This document shows positions 35,354-43,468 of a stretch of DNA of 64,000 bases, in pieces. Both the position numbers and the translations under genes were made by a program. The stretch's first letter is position 1. Each line of letters opens with the position of its first letter. The notes under the pieces were generated by a model. The model saw nothing but the letters and a program-made list of their open reading frames with translations. It did no database searches and had not been told where the DNA came from. This DNA comes from Brevundimonas subvibrioides ATCC 15264 (GTDB taxonomy: Bacteria; Pseudomonadota; Alphaproteobacteria; Caulobacterales; Caulobacteraceae), in contig NC_014375.1 in NCBI RefSeq assembly GCF_000144605.1, positions 496,001 to 560,000 of the forward strand, given 5' to 3'.

Positions 35354-35902
35354 CTAGGGTTCGAAGCGCCTGCGGTTCTCGCGCCATTCGTCGGCGGTCT
35401 GGCCCCACAGGTCGACGCGCTCGTCCTGCATCGGTTCGGGCAGTCGGCCGGGTCCGCGATTGACCGATCCCAGCCGCCCGGCGACCCGCGCGGACGCGAA
35501 ATTCTCCGGCGCGATGCAGTGGATCACGTCGGTCCAGCGCAGGACGTCGACGGCGTAGTCCATGGACGCCACCGCCGCCTCCACCGCGTAGCCCCGGCCG
35601 CGGGCGTCGGGGTGCAGGCTCCAGCCCACCTCCGTGCCGGGCCAGCCATAGGGGTGCAGGGGTCCGATCCGGCCCATCCACAGGCCGCTGTCCTTCTCGA
35701 TCACCGAAAACATCGCCTCGCCCGTCGCCGCCCACTGGCCGATCACGGCCATCAGGGCCCGCCAGGTCTGGGGCGGCGCCTGTACCCCGCCGAGGAACCG
35801 CATCGTCTCCGGATCGAGATGAAACTCGGCCCAGCGGGGGAAATCCTCGATCTCGGGCGGACGCAGGAGCAGGCGGGCCGTCTCAATCACCGGGCCGGTC
35901 AA
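35354..35902 (-). CDS. GNAT-family N-acetyltransferase (RimJ/RimL-like)
   Basis: A 182-residue acetyltransferase. It begins with IETARLLLRPPEIEDFPRWA, the usual RimJ/RimL start. It has the acetyl-CoA loop WSLHPDARGRGYAVEAAVAS and ends with HCIAPENFASARVAGRLG. The substrate is unknown. I choose TTG 35902 as start: GGGAG lies eight bases upstream, and the TTGA overlaps the stop of thpR, which implies translational coupling. Confidence 0.85.
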   Translation of the reverse strand: MTGPVIETARLLLRPPEIEDFPRWAEFHLDPETMRFLGGVQAPPQTWRALMAVIGQWAATGEAMFSVIEKDSGLWMGRIGPLHPYGWPGTEVGWSLHPDARGRGYAVEAAVASMDYAVDVLRWTDVIHCIAPENFASARVAGRLGSVNRGPGRLPEPMQDERVDLWGQTADEWRENRRRFEP

Positions 35903-36435
35903 AGCGGATACTCCCTTTCCAGTTCGTAGTGGCTGCCGCCGTCGGACAGGACGCTGGAATACAGCCCGAACCGGTCCACCCGGATCGGCGGGGAATGCAG
36001 CAGGTTGTGTCCGGTGATCCAGGCGCCGATCCGGTCGGGATTGGTCTGGGTCTTGAGATAGGCCAGCGTCAGGTGCGGGCGATAGACGCGCGGCTCCATC
36101 CGGACCCCGGCGCGCTCCGCAGCCGCCCGGCAGCGCCCGGCCAGAACGGTCAGCCGTTCGCCGGGCTCCACTCCCGCCCACAGGGTGTGGCTGCGATGCG
36201 CATCGCCGAACGCGCCGACGCCCTTCAGTTCGATGTCGAACGCGCCGGGCGGGATGCGCGCCAGCTCGGCCGCCAGATCGTCGGCGCGGCGTTCGTCGAC
36301 CTCGCCGAAGAAGGCCAGGGTGACGTGAAGCTGTTCCGGCGTCCGCCATTTCGCGCCCGGCAGACCGGTCTGGCGACGCGCCAGGGTTTCGGCCACATCG
36401 AACGGGACGGGGAGGGCGGTGAACAGGCGCAGCAT
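35899..36435 (-). CDS. thpR: RNA 2',3'-cyclic phosphodiesterase
   Basis: A 178-residue 2H-phosphoesterase (LigT/ThpR). The two HxTx motifs are HVTLAFFGEV (about residue 38) and HLTLAYLKTQ (about residue 122), the normal distance for the family, and the protein opens with MLRLFTALPVP. It hydrolyses 2',3'-cyclic phosphate ends of RNA. It is coupled to the downstream GNAT gene by a TTGA overlap. Confidence 0.92.
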   Translation of the reverse strand: MLRLFTALPVPFDVAETLARRQTGLPGAKWRTPEQLHVTLAFFGEVDERRADDLAAELARIPPGAFDIELKGVGAFGDAHRSHTLWAGVEPGERLTVLAGRCRAAAERAGVRMEPRVYRPHLTLAYLKTQTNPDRIGAWITGHNLLHSPPIRVDRFGLYSSVLSDGGSHYELEREYPL

Positions 36436-36498
36436 GGGATCAGCCTATCGGCGCGGGTCCTGCGGCGAAAGGTCGGAACCCTTCCGGCTGCGAGCCGC

Positions 36499-36527
36499 TT
36501 GCAAGACCACAGGGGACACACGATATT
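36499..36527 (+). promoter_or_regulatory. Candidate promoter of the BI-1 gene
   Basis: TTGCAA at 36499-36504, a 17-base spacer, then GATATT at 36522-36527, 52 bases before the ATG. Good spacing, moderate hexamers. Confidence 0.45.
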
Positions 36528-36579
36528 CCTTGCAGTCGCCGGGGGCTTTTTCCCTGGCCTATTGGAGATTGATCTCGCG

Positions 36580-37329
36580 ATGAGCGACTTCAGAAACGGT
36601 TATTCGACGCCGGCACCCGCCCACGCCGACATGGCCGTGGACGCCGGCCTGCGCAGCTTCATGCTGGGCGTCTACAACAAGCTGGCCCTGGGCCTGCTCG
36701 TGGCGGGCGGCCTGGCCTATCTGACCGGCAACGTGCCGGCGGTGCAGCAGCTGTTCTTCGCCCCCACACCTGACGGCCGCATCGGAATGACCATGCTGGG
36801 CATGATCGTCCAGTTCCTGCCGATCGTGCTGTTGTTCGGCTCGATGTTCTTCATGAAGAACCCGACGGCGCGGGGCGTGAACATGCTCTACTGGGCCGTG
36901 GTGGCCTCGATCGGCGCGGGCATGGGCATCCTGTTCCTGCGCTACACCGGCGGTTCGCTGGCCTCGACCTTCTTCGTGACGGCCGCCTCGTTCGGTGCGC
37001 TGAGCCTGGTGGGCTACACGACCAAGAAGGACCTGACGGCCATGGGCTCGTTCCTGATCATGGGCGTGATCGGTCTGATCATCGCCTCGATCGTGAACAT
37101 CTTCATGCAGTCGGGCACGCTGTACCTGATCATCTCGGGTCTCGGCGTTCTGATCTTCGCCGGTCTGATCGCCTTCGATACGCAGCGCCTGAAGATGACC
37201 TACTACCAGCTGGGCGGAAACGAAGCGGCGATGGGTGTGGCGACGGGCTTTGGTGCCCTGAGCCTGTTCATCAACTTCGTGAACCTGTTCCAGTTTCTGC
37301 TGGCCTTCATGGGCGGCAATCGCAACTAG
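36580..37329 (+). CDS. Bax inhibitor-1/YccA-family membrane protein
   Basis: A 249-residue inner-membrane protein with seven hydrophobic segments. The family signatures are FMLGVYNKLALGLLVAGGLA early, SLVGYTTKKDLTAMGSFLIM in the middle, and GLIAFDTQRLKMTYYQLGG near the end, where two acidic residues lie in the pore of BI-1 homologues. It is an ion-leak channel or protease regulator by analogy. TTGGAGA precedes the ATG, a candidate promoter lies upstream, and a strong terminator follows, so this is a monocistronic gene. Confidence 0.93.
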   Translation: MSDFRNGYSTPAPAHADMAVDAGLRSFMLGVYNKLALGLLVAGGLAYLTGNVPAVQQLFFAPTPDGRIGMTMLGMIVQFLPIVLLFGSMFFMKNPTARGVNMLYWAVVASIGAGMGILFLRYTGGSLASTFFVTAASFGALSLVGYTTKKDLTAMGSFLIMGVIGLIIASIVNIFMQSGTLYLIISGLGVLIFAGLIAFDTQRLKMTYYQLGGNEAAMGVATGFGALSLFINFVNLFQFLLAFMGGNRN

Positions 37330-37362
37330 GCCTTTCGGGCATCCAGCCCGATCGGATCAGGA

Positions 37363-37391
37363 GGCCCCGGCGGAAACGCCGGGGCCTTTTT
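37363..37391 (+). terminator. Rho-independent terminator after the BI-1 gene
   Basis: GGCCCCGGCG at 37363-37372 pairs perfectly with CGCCGGGGCC at 37377-37386 around a GAAA tetraloop, then TTTTT. It overlaps the stop codon of the convergent DUF2794 gene. Confidence 0.9.
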
Positions 37392-37728
37392 ATTCCACCA
37401 CCTGGAATTTGCGGCTGTCGAACACCCGCAGCACCTGCGCCAGTTCCCGGCCGCGCTTCATCACGACGCCGCCTTCACCGATGACCGACCACTGGCCCTG
37501 ACGGGCCTGCAGCGACGGGCGTTTCTCGATGCGATAGGCGGGAGCGTCGCCGGACCGGCGGAAGACGGCGAACTCGGCCGACTCCCGGCCGCCGACCATG
37601 GCGTAGTCCCGCCATTCCGCCTGGGCGACCATGCGGCCATAGACCCGAAGGATCAGGTCGAGCTCCCGCCGCTCGAAGAAGACGGAGCCGGATGGGCCGG
37701 GGTCGAGGGGGGTCACGTCGGCGCTCAT
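37390..37728 (-). CDS. DUF2794 protein
   Basis: A 112-residue cytoplasmic protein of a family restricted to alphaproteobacteria. It opens MSADVTPLDPG, then FFERRELDLILRVYGRMVAQ and EWRDYAMVGGRESAEFAVFR, and ends with VLRVFDSRKFQVVE. It is short and all alpha/beta with no catalytic motif. No function is known. Its stop codon is inside the terminator of the convergent BI-1 gene. Confidence 0.85.
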   Translation of the reverse strand: MSADVTPLDPGPSGSVFFERRELDLILRVYGRMVAQAEWRDYAMVGGRESAEFAVFRRSGDAPAYRIEKRPSLQARQGQWSVIGEGGVVMKRGRELAQVLRVFDSRKFQVVE

Positions 37729-38030
37729 CCGATCAATCTAGGCGCACTCCCGGCGAACACCAGCGGGGGCCCCGAGCGAAAAGATTCGCTGTCACGAAAT
37801 GGCCCCGTTTCGGTCCATCGCCGGACAGATCAGGTCGCGAAATACAGACCGTCGGCCTGACGGAGTTCGGAAGCGTCCCGGATCCTGAACAGCCCCCCCA
37901 GCCCCCCTGGATGTCTCCAGCGTATGGGCTCCGACGGGCCGGCGCTTCCTCCAAAGCGAGACGTCCGCCCTGCCCCCCTCCCCCCAATGGCACGGCGGGC
38001 GTTTTGCTGTGTGGGCCCGACCGGAACGCA
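37729..38030. other. Non-coding gap with a pyrimidine-rich tract
   Basis: About 300 bases between the start of the DUF2794 gene and the HtrA-like gene terminator. Short frames exist in every phase, but none has a start with a ribosome binding site or normal codon use. The + strand has a run of C-rich sequence near 37970-37987. I see no RNA fold or promoter that I would defend. Confidence 0.4.
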
Positions 38031-38058
38031 AAACGCCGGGGCGACGACCCCGGCGTTT
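38031..38058 (-). terminator. Terminator after the HtrA-like gene
   Basis: AAACGCCGGGG at 38031-38041 pairs with CCCCGGCGTTT at 38048-38058 around six bases. It lies 22 bases after the minus-strand stop and reads out into TTTT on that strand. Confidence 0.8.
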
Positions 38059-38079
38059 CGGTCTCTGCGGCCTGACGGA

Positions 38080-39414
38080 TCAGGTGCCGGGGGTGATCGC
38101 CAGCTCCACGACCTCACCGTCACGACGCACTGTCAGGGCCCCGCTGTCGGCCAGTCTTTCGGCCAGGTCGGACAGGGACGAGACGGACTCGCCCGCGACG
38201 GCCGTGATGACATCGCCGGCGCGCAGATCCTGCTGGGCGGCCGGTGAGCCCCCCTCGACCGCGACGACGATCAGGCCGGGGTCGTCACCCTTGCCGTCGG
38301 CCGGCGTCAGAGAGCGGATGCCGGCCCCGTAGGCCTGGAGCGCGGAGGAGCCCAGTCGCACGGCGGCGGTGGACTCGGTCTCGACGGTCATCCGGGCGGT
38401 CGTGCTCTGGCCGTCGCGCAGATAGACGAGCGTCAGCGGCGTGCCCGGAGCGGCGATGCCGACCGTGGCCTGAACCGACCCGGCGTTGGCGACCGGCCGG
38501 TTCTGGATGCGGGTGATGACGTCGCCGGTCCGCAGGCCGGCGCGTTCGGCCGGTGAGCCGGGCATAACGTCCTCGACGATGGCCCCGCGTACGAAGCCCA
38601 GATCCCGCTCCACCGCGCGCTCTGCGGTCAGCGAGCCGAGCGTGGCGCCGATCATGCCGCGCGTGACCGAGCCGTTGGCGCGGATCTGGTCGACGACGAA
38701 CATCAGGATGCGGGTGGGGACCGCGAAGGCGATGCCGTCGTTGCCGCCGCCCATGTCGCCGGACAGGATCGAGGTGTTGATGCCAATCAACCGACCCCGG
38801 CTGTCCAGCAGCGGCCCGCCCGAGTTGCCCGAGTTCACCGCGGCGTCGGTCTGGATATAGTCCTCGACGGCGTCGCCCATGCCCGACCGGCCGAGGCCGG
38901 AGATCACGCCCATGGTCAGGGTCTGGTCCAGCCCCAGCGGATAGCCGACGGCGAAGGCCAGATCCCCGGTGCGCAGGGTGTCGGAGTCGACGGTCTCGAC
39001 CTGGGACAGGCCGGTCGCCTGGATCTGCAGGACGGCCACGTCGGTGGCCGTGTCGGTCCCCAGCAGGACCGCGTCGACCAGGCGTCCGTCGGTCATGTCC
39101 ACGCGGAACTTCTGGCCGCCCTCGATGACGTGGTTGTTGGTGACGATGATGCCGGCCGCCGCGTCGATGATCACGCCCGATCCGCTGGAGACCGCCGTCG
39201 GCTCGGTCTCGCCCGTCGTCGGCCCGGCCGAGACGCCGAGGGTCGTGACCTGGACCACGGCGGGCAGCGAGCGTTCCAGCCCGGCCGCAAAGGTGAAGAC
39301 GCCGCGTCGGGCGTCGAAGGGCAGGGACGAGGGTCCGCTCTGGGCCGAGGCGGCACCTGCGCCGAACAGGGTCAGGGCGATCGCCGTTCCCGCCAGAATT
39401 CCCGCACGTGTCAT
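38080..39414 (-). CDS. HtrA/DegP-family periplasmic serine protease with two PDZ domains
   Basis: A 444-residue exported protease. A signal peptide (cleaved near GAASAQS) is followed by the trypsin-like domain with His in VTNNHVIEGG, Asp in TDVAVLQIQ and Ser in NSGNSGGPLLD, so the triad is complete. Two PDZ domains follow (about 250-340, RGAIVEDVMPGSPAERAGLR, and about 350-444). The start ATG 39414 lies just after the sensor kinase stop. It is the last gene of a response regulator, kinase, protease operon that suggests envelope-stress control. Confidence 0.92.
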   Translation of the reverse strand: MTRAGILAGTAIALTLFGAGAASAQSGPSSLPFDARRGVFTFAAGLERSLPAVVQVTTLGVSAGPTTGETEPTAVSSGSGVIIDAAAGIIVTNNHVIEGGQKFRVDMTDGRLVDAVLLGTDTATDVAVLQIQATGLSQVETVDSDTLRTGDLAFAVGYPLGLDQTLTMGVISGLGRSGMGDAVEDYIQTDAAVNSGNSGGPLLDSRGRLIGINTSILSGDMGGGNDGIAFAVPTRILMFVVDQIRANGSVTRGMIGATLGSLTAERAVERDLGFVRGAIVEDVMPGSPAERAGLRTGDVITRIQNRPVANAGSVQATVGIAAPGTPLTLVYLRDGQSTTARMTVETESTAAVRLGSSALQAYGAGIRSLTPADGKGDDPGLIVVAVEGGSPAAQQDLRAGDVITAVAGESVSSLSDLAERLADSGALTVRRDGEVVELAITPGT

Positions 39415-39442
39415 CTGTCCAACCCCAATGTTCGAAAGGAGC

Positions 39443-40876
39443 CTAGCGCGGGAAGTGCGCGGTGACGATGGCTCCCGGCGCGGCGTCATCAATCGTCATC
39501 CGTCCCCCGTGGCGACGGAGGATGGCGCGCACGAAGGCCAGCCCCATGCCGTGGCTGTCGGTCCCCTCGACCCGGGCCGGAACGGGCCCGGACATGCCCG
39601 GGCCCTGATCGGCGATGGAGATGGCCACCTCGTCGTCGGCGGCGAAGGCCCGCAGCGTGACCGTGCCGCCCTCGGGCGAGAACTTGACCGCATTGTCGAC
39701 CAGGTTGGCCACCGCCCTTTGCAGCAGGGACCGGACCCCCAGGACGGAGACGGGCTCGCCCCCGGCGACGATGCGGATGCCGCGCATGTCGGCGATGGGC
39801 TGGTACAGCTCCACGCAGGCCGCGGCCAGGACGTCCAGCCGGACGTTTTCGAACAGCCAGGCCTCGCCGTCGCGCAGGGCCATCGCCTCGTTCATGGCGC
39901 GGGTGATGTCGGCCAGATCCTGCTTGGCCTCCTCGCCCAGTTGGGCCCGTTCGGCCGGGTCGTCGGCCTCCATCAACCGGTCCAGCCGCAGCGAGGCGCG
40001 GGCCAGGGGCGTGCGGAAGTCGTGCGCCAGCTGATCGGCCGAATCCCGCAGCCAGCTCAGCAGCTCCTCGAGCCGGTCCAGCGTCCGGTTGACCTGGGTC
40101 GACAGGGCGGTCAGCTCGGGCGCGACCGCCACGTCGGGCGCGCGGCGCGAGAAGTCGCCGACGGCGGCCCGGTCGAGGGCCACGCTGACCTCGGTGATGG
40201 CGCTGGTCAGGCGACGCCGGGCGAAGGTCGCGGCGGCCAGACCCGACACCAGGATCAGGGCGCCGGTCAGGGCGACCGACAGAACCGCCCAGCGCCACGC
40301 CACGCCGGCCGGATCGACCACCCGGCCGACGATGACCTGCAGCGCGCCGACCGGGCGTTTGACGATCACCGCCTCGATGGCGCGGGCCGGGCACAGCTGG
40401 CCGGGGGCGAGCCGGACCAGATAGACCCCGGACCCGAGCCGCGACAGCCGCTCGACCCGCACGGTCTCCAGCGCCGCCAGTCCGGCGGGCTTGCCCACCG
40501 GGGCCCGGATGAAGCGCACGCCCGCGCCGCCCCGGCCGGTGCGGCAGGTTTCCTCCAGGGTGATGGACTCCCGGCTGGGCCCGTCCTGGAAGGCGCTGAG
40601 GAAGGCGGACCAGTAGGCGGCGTCGGACTCCGTCATCTGCTCCCCGCCGGCGTCCGGCGGCAGCTTCACGGCGATGGCGGCGAAGTCGGCCAGGGCGGCC
40701 AGGGCGGCCTGCTGGCGCTGGTCCAGCCGCGCCGCCTGTCCGGTGATCAGAAGCGATCCCGTCAGGGCCAGGGCGGCCATGATGGCCAGCGAGGCCGCAA
40801 GCTGGGTCGAGGTTCGCTCCGCCAGCCAGCGCCGCCAGCCGGACCCGCTGTTCCAAGGGGTGGAGTGGCGTCGCAA
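39443..40876 (-). CDS. Sensor histidine kinase (envelope type)
   Basis: A 477-residue inner-membrane kinase. The first transmembrane helix is at about residues 27-46, a periplasmic domain of about 150 residues with two cysteines comes next, and the second helix is at about 195-220. HAMP (ARRRLTSAITEVSVALDRAA) leads to the H-box QLAHDFRTPLARASLRLDRL and HATPase_c (VDNAVKFSP; DQGPGMSGP; HGMGLAFVRAI). It starts at TTG 40876, four bases after the stop of its regulator. The ligand is unknown. Confidence 0.9.
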   Translation of the reverse strand: MRRHSTPWNSGSGWRRWLAERTSTQLAASLAIMAALALTGSLLITGQAARLDQRQQAALAALADFAAIAVKLPPDAGGEQMTESDAAYWSAFLSAFQDGPSRESITLEETCRTGRGGAGVRFIRAPVGKPAGLAALETVRVERLSRLGSGVYLVRLAPGQLCPARAIEAVIVKRPVGALQVIVGRVVDPAGVAWRWAVLSVALTGALILVSGLAAATFARRRLTSAITEVSVALDRAAVGDFSRRAPDVAVAPELTALSTQVNRTLDRLEELLSWLRDSADQLAHDFRTPLARASLRLDRLMEADDPAERAQLGEEAKQDLADITRAMNEAMALRDGEAWLFENVRLDVLAAACVELYQPIADMRGIRIVAGGEPVSVLGVRSLLQRAVANLVDNAVKFSPEGGTVTLRAFAADDEVAISIADQGPGMSGPVPARVEGTDSHGMGLAFVRAILRRHGGRMTIDDAAPGAIVTAHFPR

Positions 40877-40880
40877 GCCC

Positions 40881-41693
40881 TCAGCCTGCGTCGAGGTCGC
40901 GGAAGATCAGGCTCTGGCTGCGGGCCGAGACGATCAGGGGATGCAGGTCCTCGCCCAGCTCGGGGGCCTGTTCCTTCAGCCGGCGGCGCAGGGCGCTGAT
41001 CCGGGCGTCGATGATGTTGACGAAATTGTCCGGCAGGAAGGTCCACTCGATCCAGCACCGGTCCCACAGCATGGTCTTGGTCACCGGCTGGCCGCGGGCG
41101 GTCATCAGTTCGGACACGATGGCGAACTCCAGCGGCGACAGGTCGATCAGCCGCTCGGTCCCCTCGACCGTCAGCTTCAGCGTCCGGGCCCCCGGCGACA
41201 GGCGGAACGGGCCGTTGATCAGGTCGGTGTTGGCGGGCCGGGCCCGACGCGCGACACGACGCAGCTGGGACGCCACCCGCGCCAGCAGTTCCTCGTCGCC
41301 GATCGGCTTGGACAGATAGTCGTCGGCCCCGCCCAGCAGGCCCTCGACCCGCTGGCGCTCGCCGGTCAGGGCGGTCAGCATCAGGGCGGGCGCGTCGCTG
41401 GAGGGGCCGGATGTCGTGCGCAGCCGCTTCAGCGTCTCCAGTCCGTCGAGGCCGTTGGTCATCCGGTCCAGGATCAGCACGTCATAAGGATGGCTGCCGG
41501 CCATCTGCAGCGCGGCCTCGCCGGCGTCGACGCGGTCCACGATCTCGAAACCGGCCTTCAGCAGGCGGTCGGCGACGTGGTCGGCCAGGGCCGGGTCGTC
41601 TTCCAGCAGCAGGGCGCGACGGCCGGCGAAGACCTCGGCCAGGGCCGCGAACGGATCCGTCTCCGCCGTCGTGTCGATCTCGACCGTCGTCAT
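40881..41693 (-). CDS. Winged-helix response regulator (OmpR-like)
   Basis: A 270-residue regulator. The receiver has LLLEDDPALADHVADRLL, phospho-Asp in DVLILDRMTNGLDG, Thr in LMLTALTGERQRVEGLLGGA and Lys in YLSKPIGDEE. The DNA-binding domain (about 165-260) has LSPLEFAIVSELMTARGQPV and NFVNIIDARISALRRRL. A 30-residue N-terminal extension precedes the receiver. The start is ATG 41693 with GGGGGAC upstream. It is the first gene of the operon with the sensor kinase and the HtrA-like protease. Confidence 0.9.
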   Translation of the reverse strand: MTTVEIDTTAETDPFAALAEVFAGRRALLLEDDPALADHVADRLLKAGFEIVDRVDAGEAALQMAGSHPYDVLILDRMTNGLDGLETLKRLRTTSGPSSDAPALMLTALTGERQRVEGLLGGADDYLSKPIGDEELLARVASQLRRVARRARPANTDLINGPFRLSPGARTLKLTVEGTERLIDLSPLEFAIVSELMTARGQPVTKTMLWDRCWIEWTFLPDNFVNIIDARISALRRRLKEQAPELGEDLHPLIVSARSQSLIFRDLDAG

Positions 41694-41824
41694 CCGCTCG
41701 TCCCCCGTACCGGCGTTCACGATAGAAGCCTGATGCGGAATCACAACGGCGCATGGAATGATCGTTCCTGACCGCAACGCTTGGGCAGGCTCCGCGTTTG
41801 CAGGGGCCATTGCAGAGGTTCCCC

Positions 41825-42604
41825 ATGCGCCAAGCCGCCCTTCTCGTCCTCGCCGGGCTCGCCGTCACCGGCTGCCAGACCGCGCCGGTCGCCAACGCGG
41901 AGTTCCTCAGCGGCTATGACGGGCTGGTCACGCGCGAGGACACGATCCGCGCGTCGATCCGCCAGCGGCGCGACGACGCGGTCGCGGCCACCATCGACCG
42001 CGTGCATCTGGAGCCCAGCCAGTTCGTGGGCACGGCGGGGAGCAACCTGACCGAGGTGGAGCGGGCCCAGCTGCTGCGCGAGGTCGATCGCCAGATCTGC
42101 TACGAAGTCAGCGAGCGGTTCACCGTGGCCGCCGAAGGGCGCGATGTGGCGCGGCTGCGGACCGGGGTGGTCGATGTGCGCCCGACGGGATCGGTGGGAT
42201 CGGGCGTCGCGGCCGTGGCCAACATCCTGATCCCGGGGCCCGGCACCTTCCGGGTTCCGGGCACGACCGGCGGGCTGGCGGTGGAGAGCGAGCTGATCGG
42301 ACCGGACGGACGCCAGGTCGCGGCCCTGGCCTGGGCGCGCAACGCCAACACGGTCGGCACCGACGCGCCGTCGCTGTCGCGCATCGGTGATGCCCTGCAG
42401 ATGGCCGAGCCGCTGGGCGACGAGATCGGCGACACGATCTCGCAGCCGGACCGGACCGTGCGCGACATCCCGAACCCGGATCCCTGCCTGTCGTTCGGCC
42501 CCCGGACCCAGCCGGTCGGCTTCGTCACCCGCGCGGTGACCGGCCTGTATGTGCCCCAGGTCAACACGGGCTCGACCCCGGCCCAGGACACGCCGCGTCC
42601 CTGA
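41825..42604 (+). CDS. DUF3313-type lipoprotein
   Basis: A 259-residue outer-envelope lipoprotein. The signal peptide ends at the lipobox LAVTGCQ, so Cys17 would be lipidated. The start of the mature part, EFLSGYDGLVTRED, and RVHLEPSQFV fit DUF3313 proteins. A glycine-rich segment (VGSGVAAVANILIPGPG) lies at about residue 130. The function of the family is not known. AGAGG precedes the ATG. It is divergent from the response regulator and followed by a small exported protein. Confidence 0.78.
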   Translation: MRQAALLVLAGLAVTGCQTAPVANAEFLSGYDGLVTREDTIRASIRQRRDDAVAATIDRVHLEPSQFVGTAGSNLTEVERAQLLREVDRQICYEVSERFTVAAEGRDVARLRTGVVDVRPTGSVGSGVAAVANILIPGPGTFRVPGTTGGLAVESELIGPDGRQVAALAWARNANTVGTDAPSLSRIGDALQMAEPLGDEIGDTISQPDRTVRDIPNPDPCLSFGPRTQPVGFVTRAVTGLYVPQVNTGSTPAQDTPRP

Positions 42605-42632
42605 CGGCTTGTCGCCGTCCGGCGGCGTGATA

Positions 42633-42671
42633 GCCTCCCGACCGGCGCAAGGCCCGCGCCGGTCGGGAGGC
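42633..42671 (+). promoter_or_regulatory. 16-bp hairpin that buries the ribosome binding site of the next gene
   Basis: GCCTCCCGACCGGCGC at 42633-42648 pairs perfectly with 42656-42671 around a 7-base loop. The 3' arm contains the GGGAGG (42665-42670) that is the only ribosome binding site for the ATG at 42678. No T-run follows. It may act as a translation switch, or as a terminator of the lipoprotein transcript. Confidence 0.6.
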
Positions 42672-42677
42672 CTTGTC

Positions 42678-43136
42678 ATGTCCATGCTTGCCCTGATGGC
42701 TGCGCTCGCGGTCCAGACGCCTGTGCTGGCCGATCCGGCCTCGCCCGAGGCGGCCGCCGTGATGGTGCCGGTGAACGGCGTGTTCGCCGCCCTCGCTGCC
42801 CGCGACGGCAGCCTCGTGGCCCCGCATCTGGCCCCGGAGGCGCGGATGATCGTGGCGGTCGAGCGCCCGGACGGCACCGCCACCGTCCAGACGCTCGCCG
42901 CCGAGGCCTTCGCCGCCGGCCTGCGCCCGGGTCCCGAGCGGTACGAGGAGATCATGCCCGATCCGATCGTCGCCATCGACGGCGACATCGCCATGGTCTG
43001 GGGCCGCTATGTCTTCAAGATCGACGGACGGGTCAGCCATTGCGGCTCCGACCATTTCGACCTGATCCGCCGCGACGGGGTGTGGCGCATCGCCGGCATC
43101 ACCTGGAACCAGCGCACGACGGGGTGCGAGGTGTAG
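42678..43136 (+). CDS. Exported SnoaL/NTF2-like protein
   Basis: A 152-residue protein with a short signal peptide (cleaved near VLADPASP). The fold reads as a nuclear-transport-factor-2-like cone: VNGVFAALAARDGSLVAPHL, ARMIVAVE, AIDGDIAMVWGRYVFKIDG, SDHFDLIRRDGVWRIAGITW. Such domains serve as small enzymes or binding modules; no catalytic residue can be assigned. Its ribosome binding site is inside the hairpin at 42633-42671. The next gene begins five bases after its stop. Confidence 0.75.
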   Translation: MSMLALMAALAVQTPVLADPASPEAAAVMVPVNGVFAALAARDGSLVAPHLAPEARMIVAVERPDGTATVQTLAAEAFAAGLRPGPERYEEIMPDPIVAIDGDIAMVWGRYVFKIDGRVSHCGSDHFDLIRRDGVWRIAGITWNQRTTGCEV

Positions 43137-43141
43137 TTTGG

Positions 43142-43417
43142 ATGTTCGTCACAGCCGTCCTGATCGCCCTCAACGGCCTTACATGGGGCTTGTGGACTCT
43201 CGCAGGCGCATCGAGCGGAGCGAACAATTTAACCCAAGCGATTTGGTACATTTATGGCCCGCTGGTCGTCCTGATCTGCACGACTCTGCTTCCAACAGCC
43301 GCGCTGATCGTCGGGTTATGTCGTGGCGGAAGGTCGCGCGCTATTCTCCGAGCCGCGCTTCTATGGAGCGTCTTCGGATTCTTCCCGTACGCCTGCATGT
43401 CCGGCGGGGGTGTATGA
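43142..43417 (+). CDS. Small membrane protein of unknown function
   Basis: A 91-residue protein with three hydrophobic segments (MFVTAVLIALNGLTWGLWTL; YIYGPLVVLICTTLLPTAAL; and AILRAALLWSVFGFFPYACM). The GC content is lower than that of the neighbours, with A/T-ending codons such as TTA and ATT, suggesting a recent or weakly selected gene. It starts five bases after the NTF2-like gene. No family is recognised. Confidence 0.5.
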   Translation: MFVTAVLIALNGLTWGLWTLAGASSGANNLTQAIWYIYGPLVVLICTTLLPTAALIVGLCRGGRSRAILRAALLWSVFGFFPYACMSGGGV

Positions 43418-43421
43418 CGCA

Positions 43422-43467
43422 CCTTGCGCTCAAGCAGCGAGACGCCGCGCTTCGAGCGGTAGCGCCC
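43422..43467 (-). repeat. Palindromic repeat family B copy
   Basis: On the minus strand it reads GGGCGCTACCGCTCG, then CGCGGCGTCTCGCTGCTTGA and GCGCAAGG, very close to the copy at 52581-52625. It fills the convergent gap between the small membrane protein and gcdH. Confidence 0.75.
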
Positions 43468-43468
43468 T

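Noticed and set aside
37729-38030. Possible small RNA or short genes
   Set aside because: No frame has a ribosome binding site with sensible codons, and I found no known RNA motif such as the SRP RNA core.
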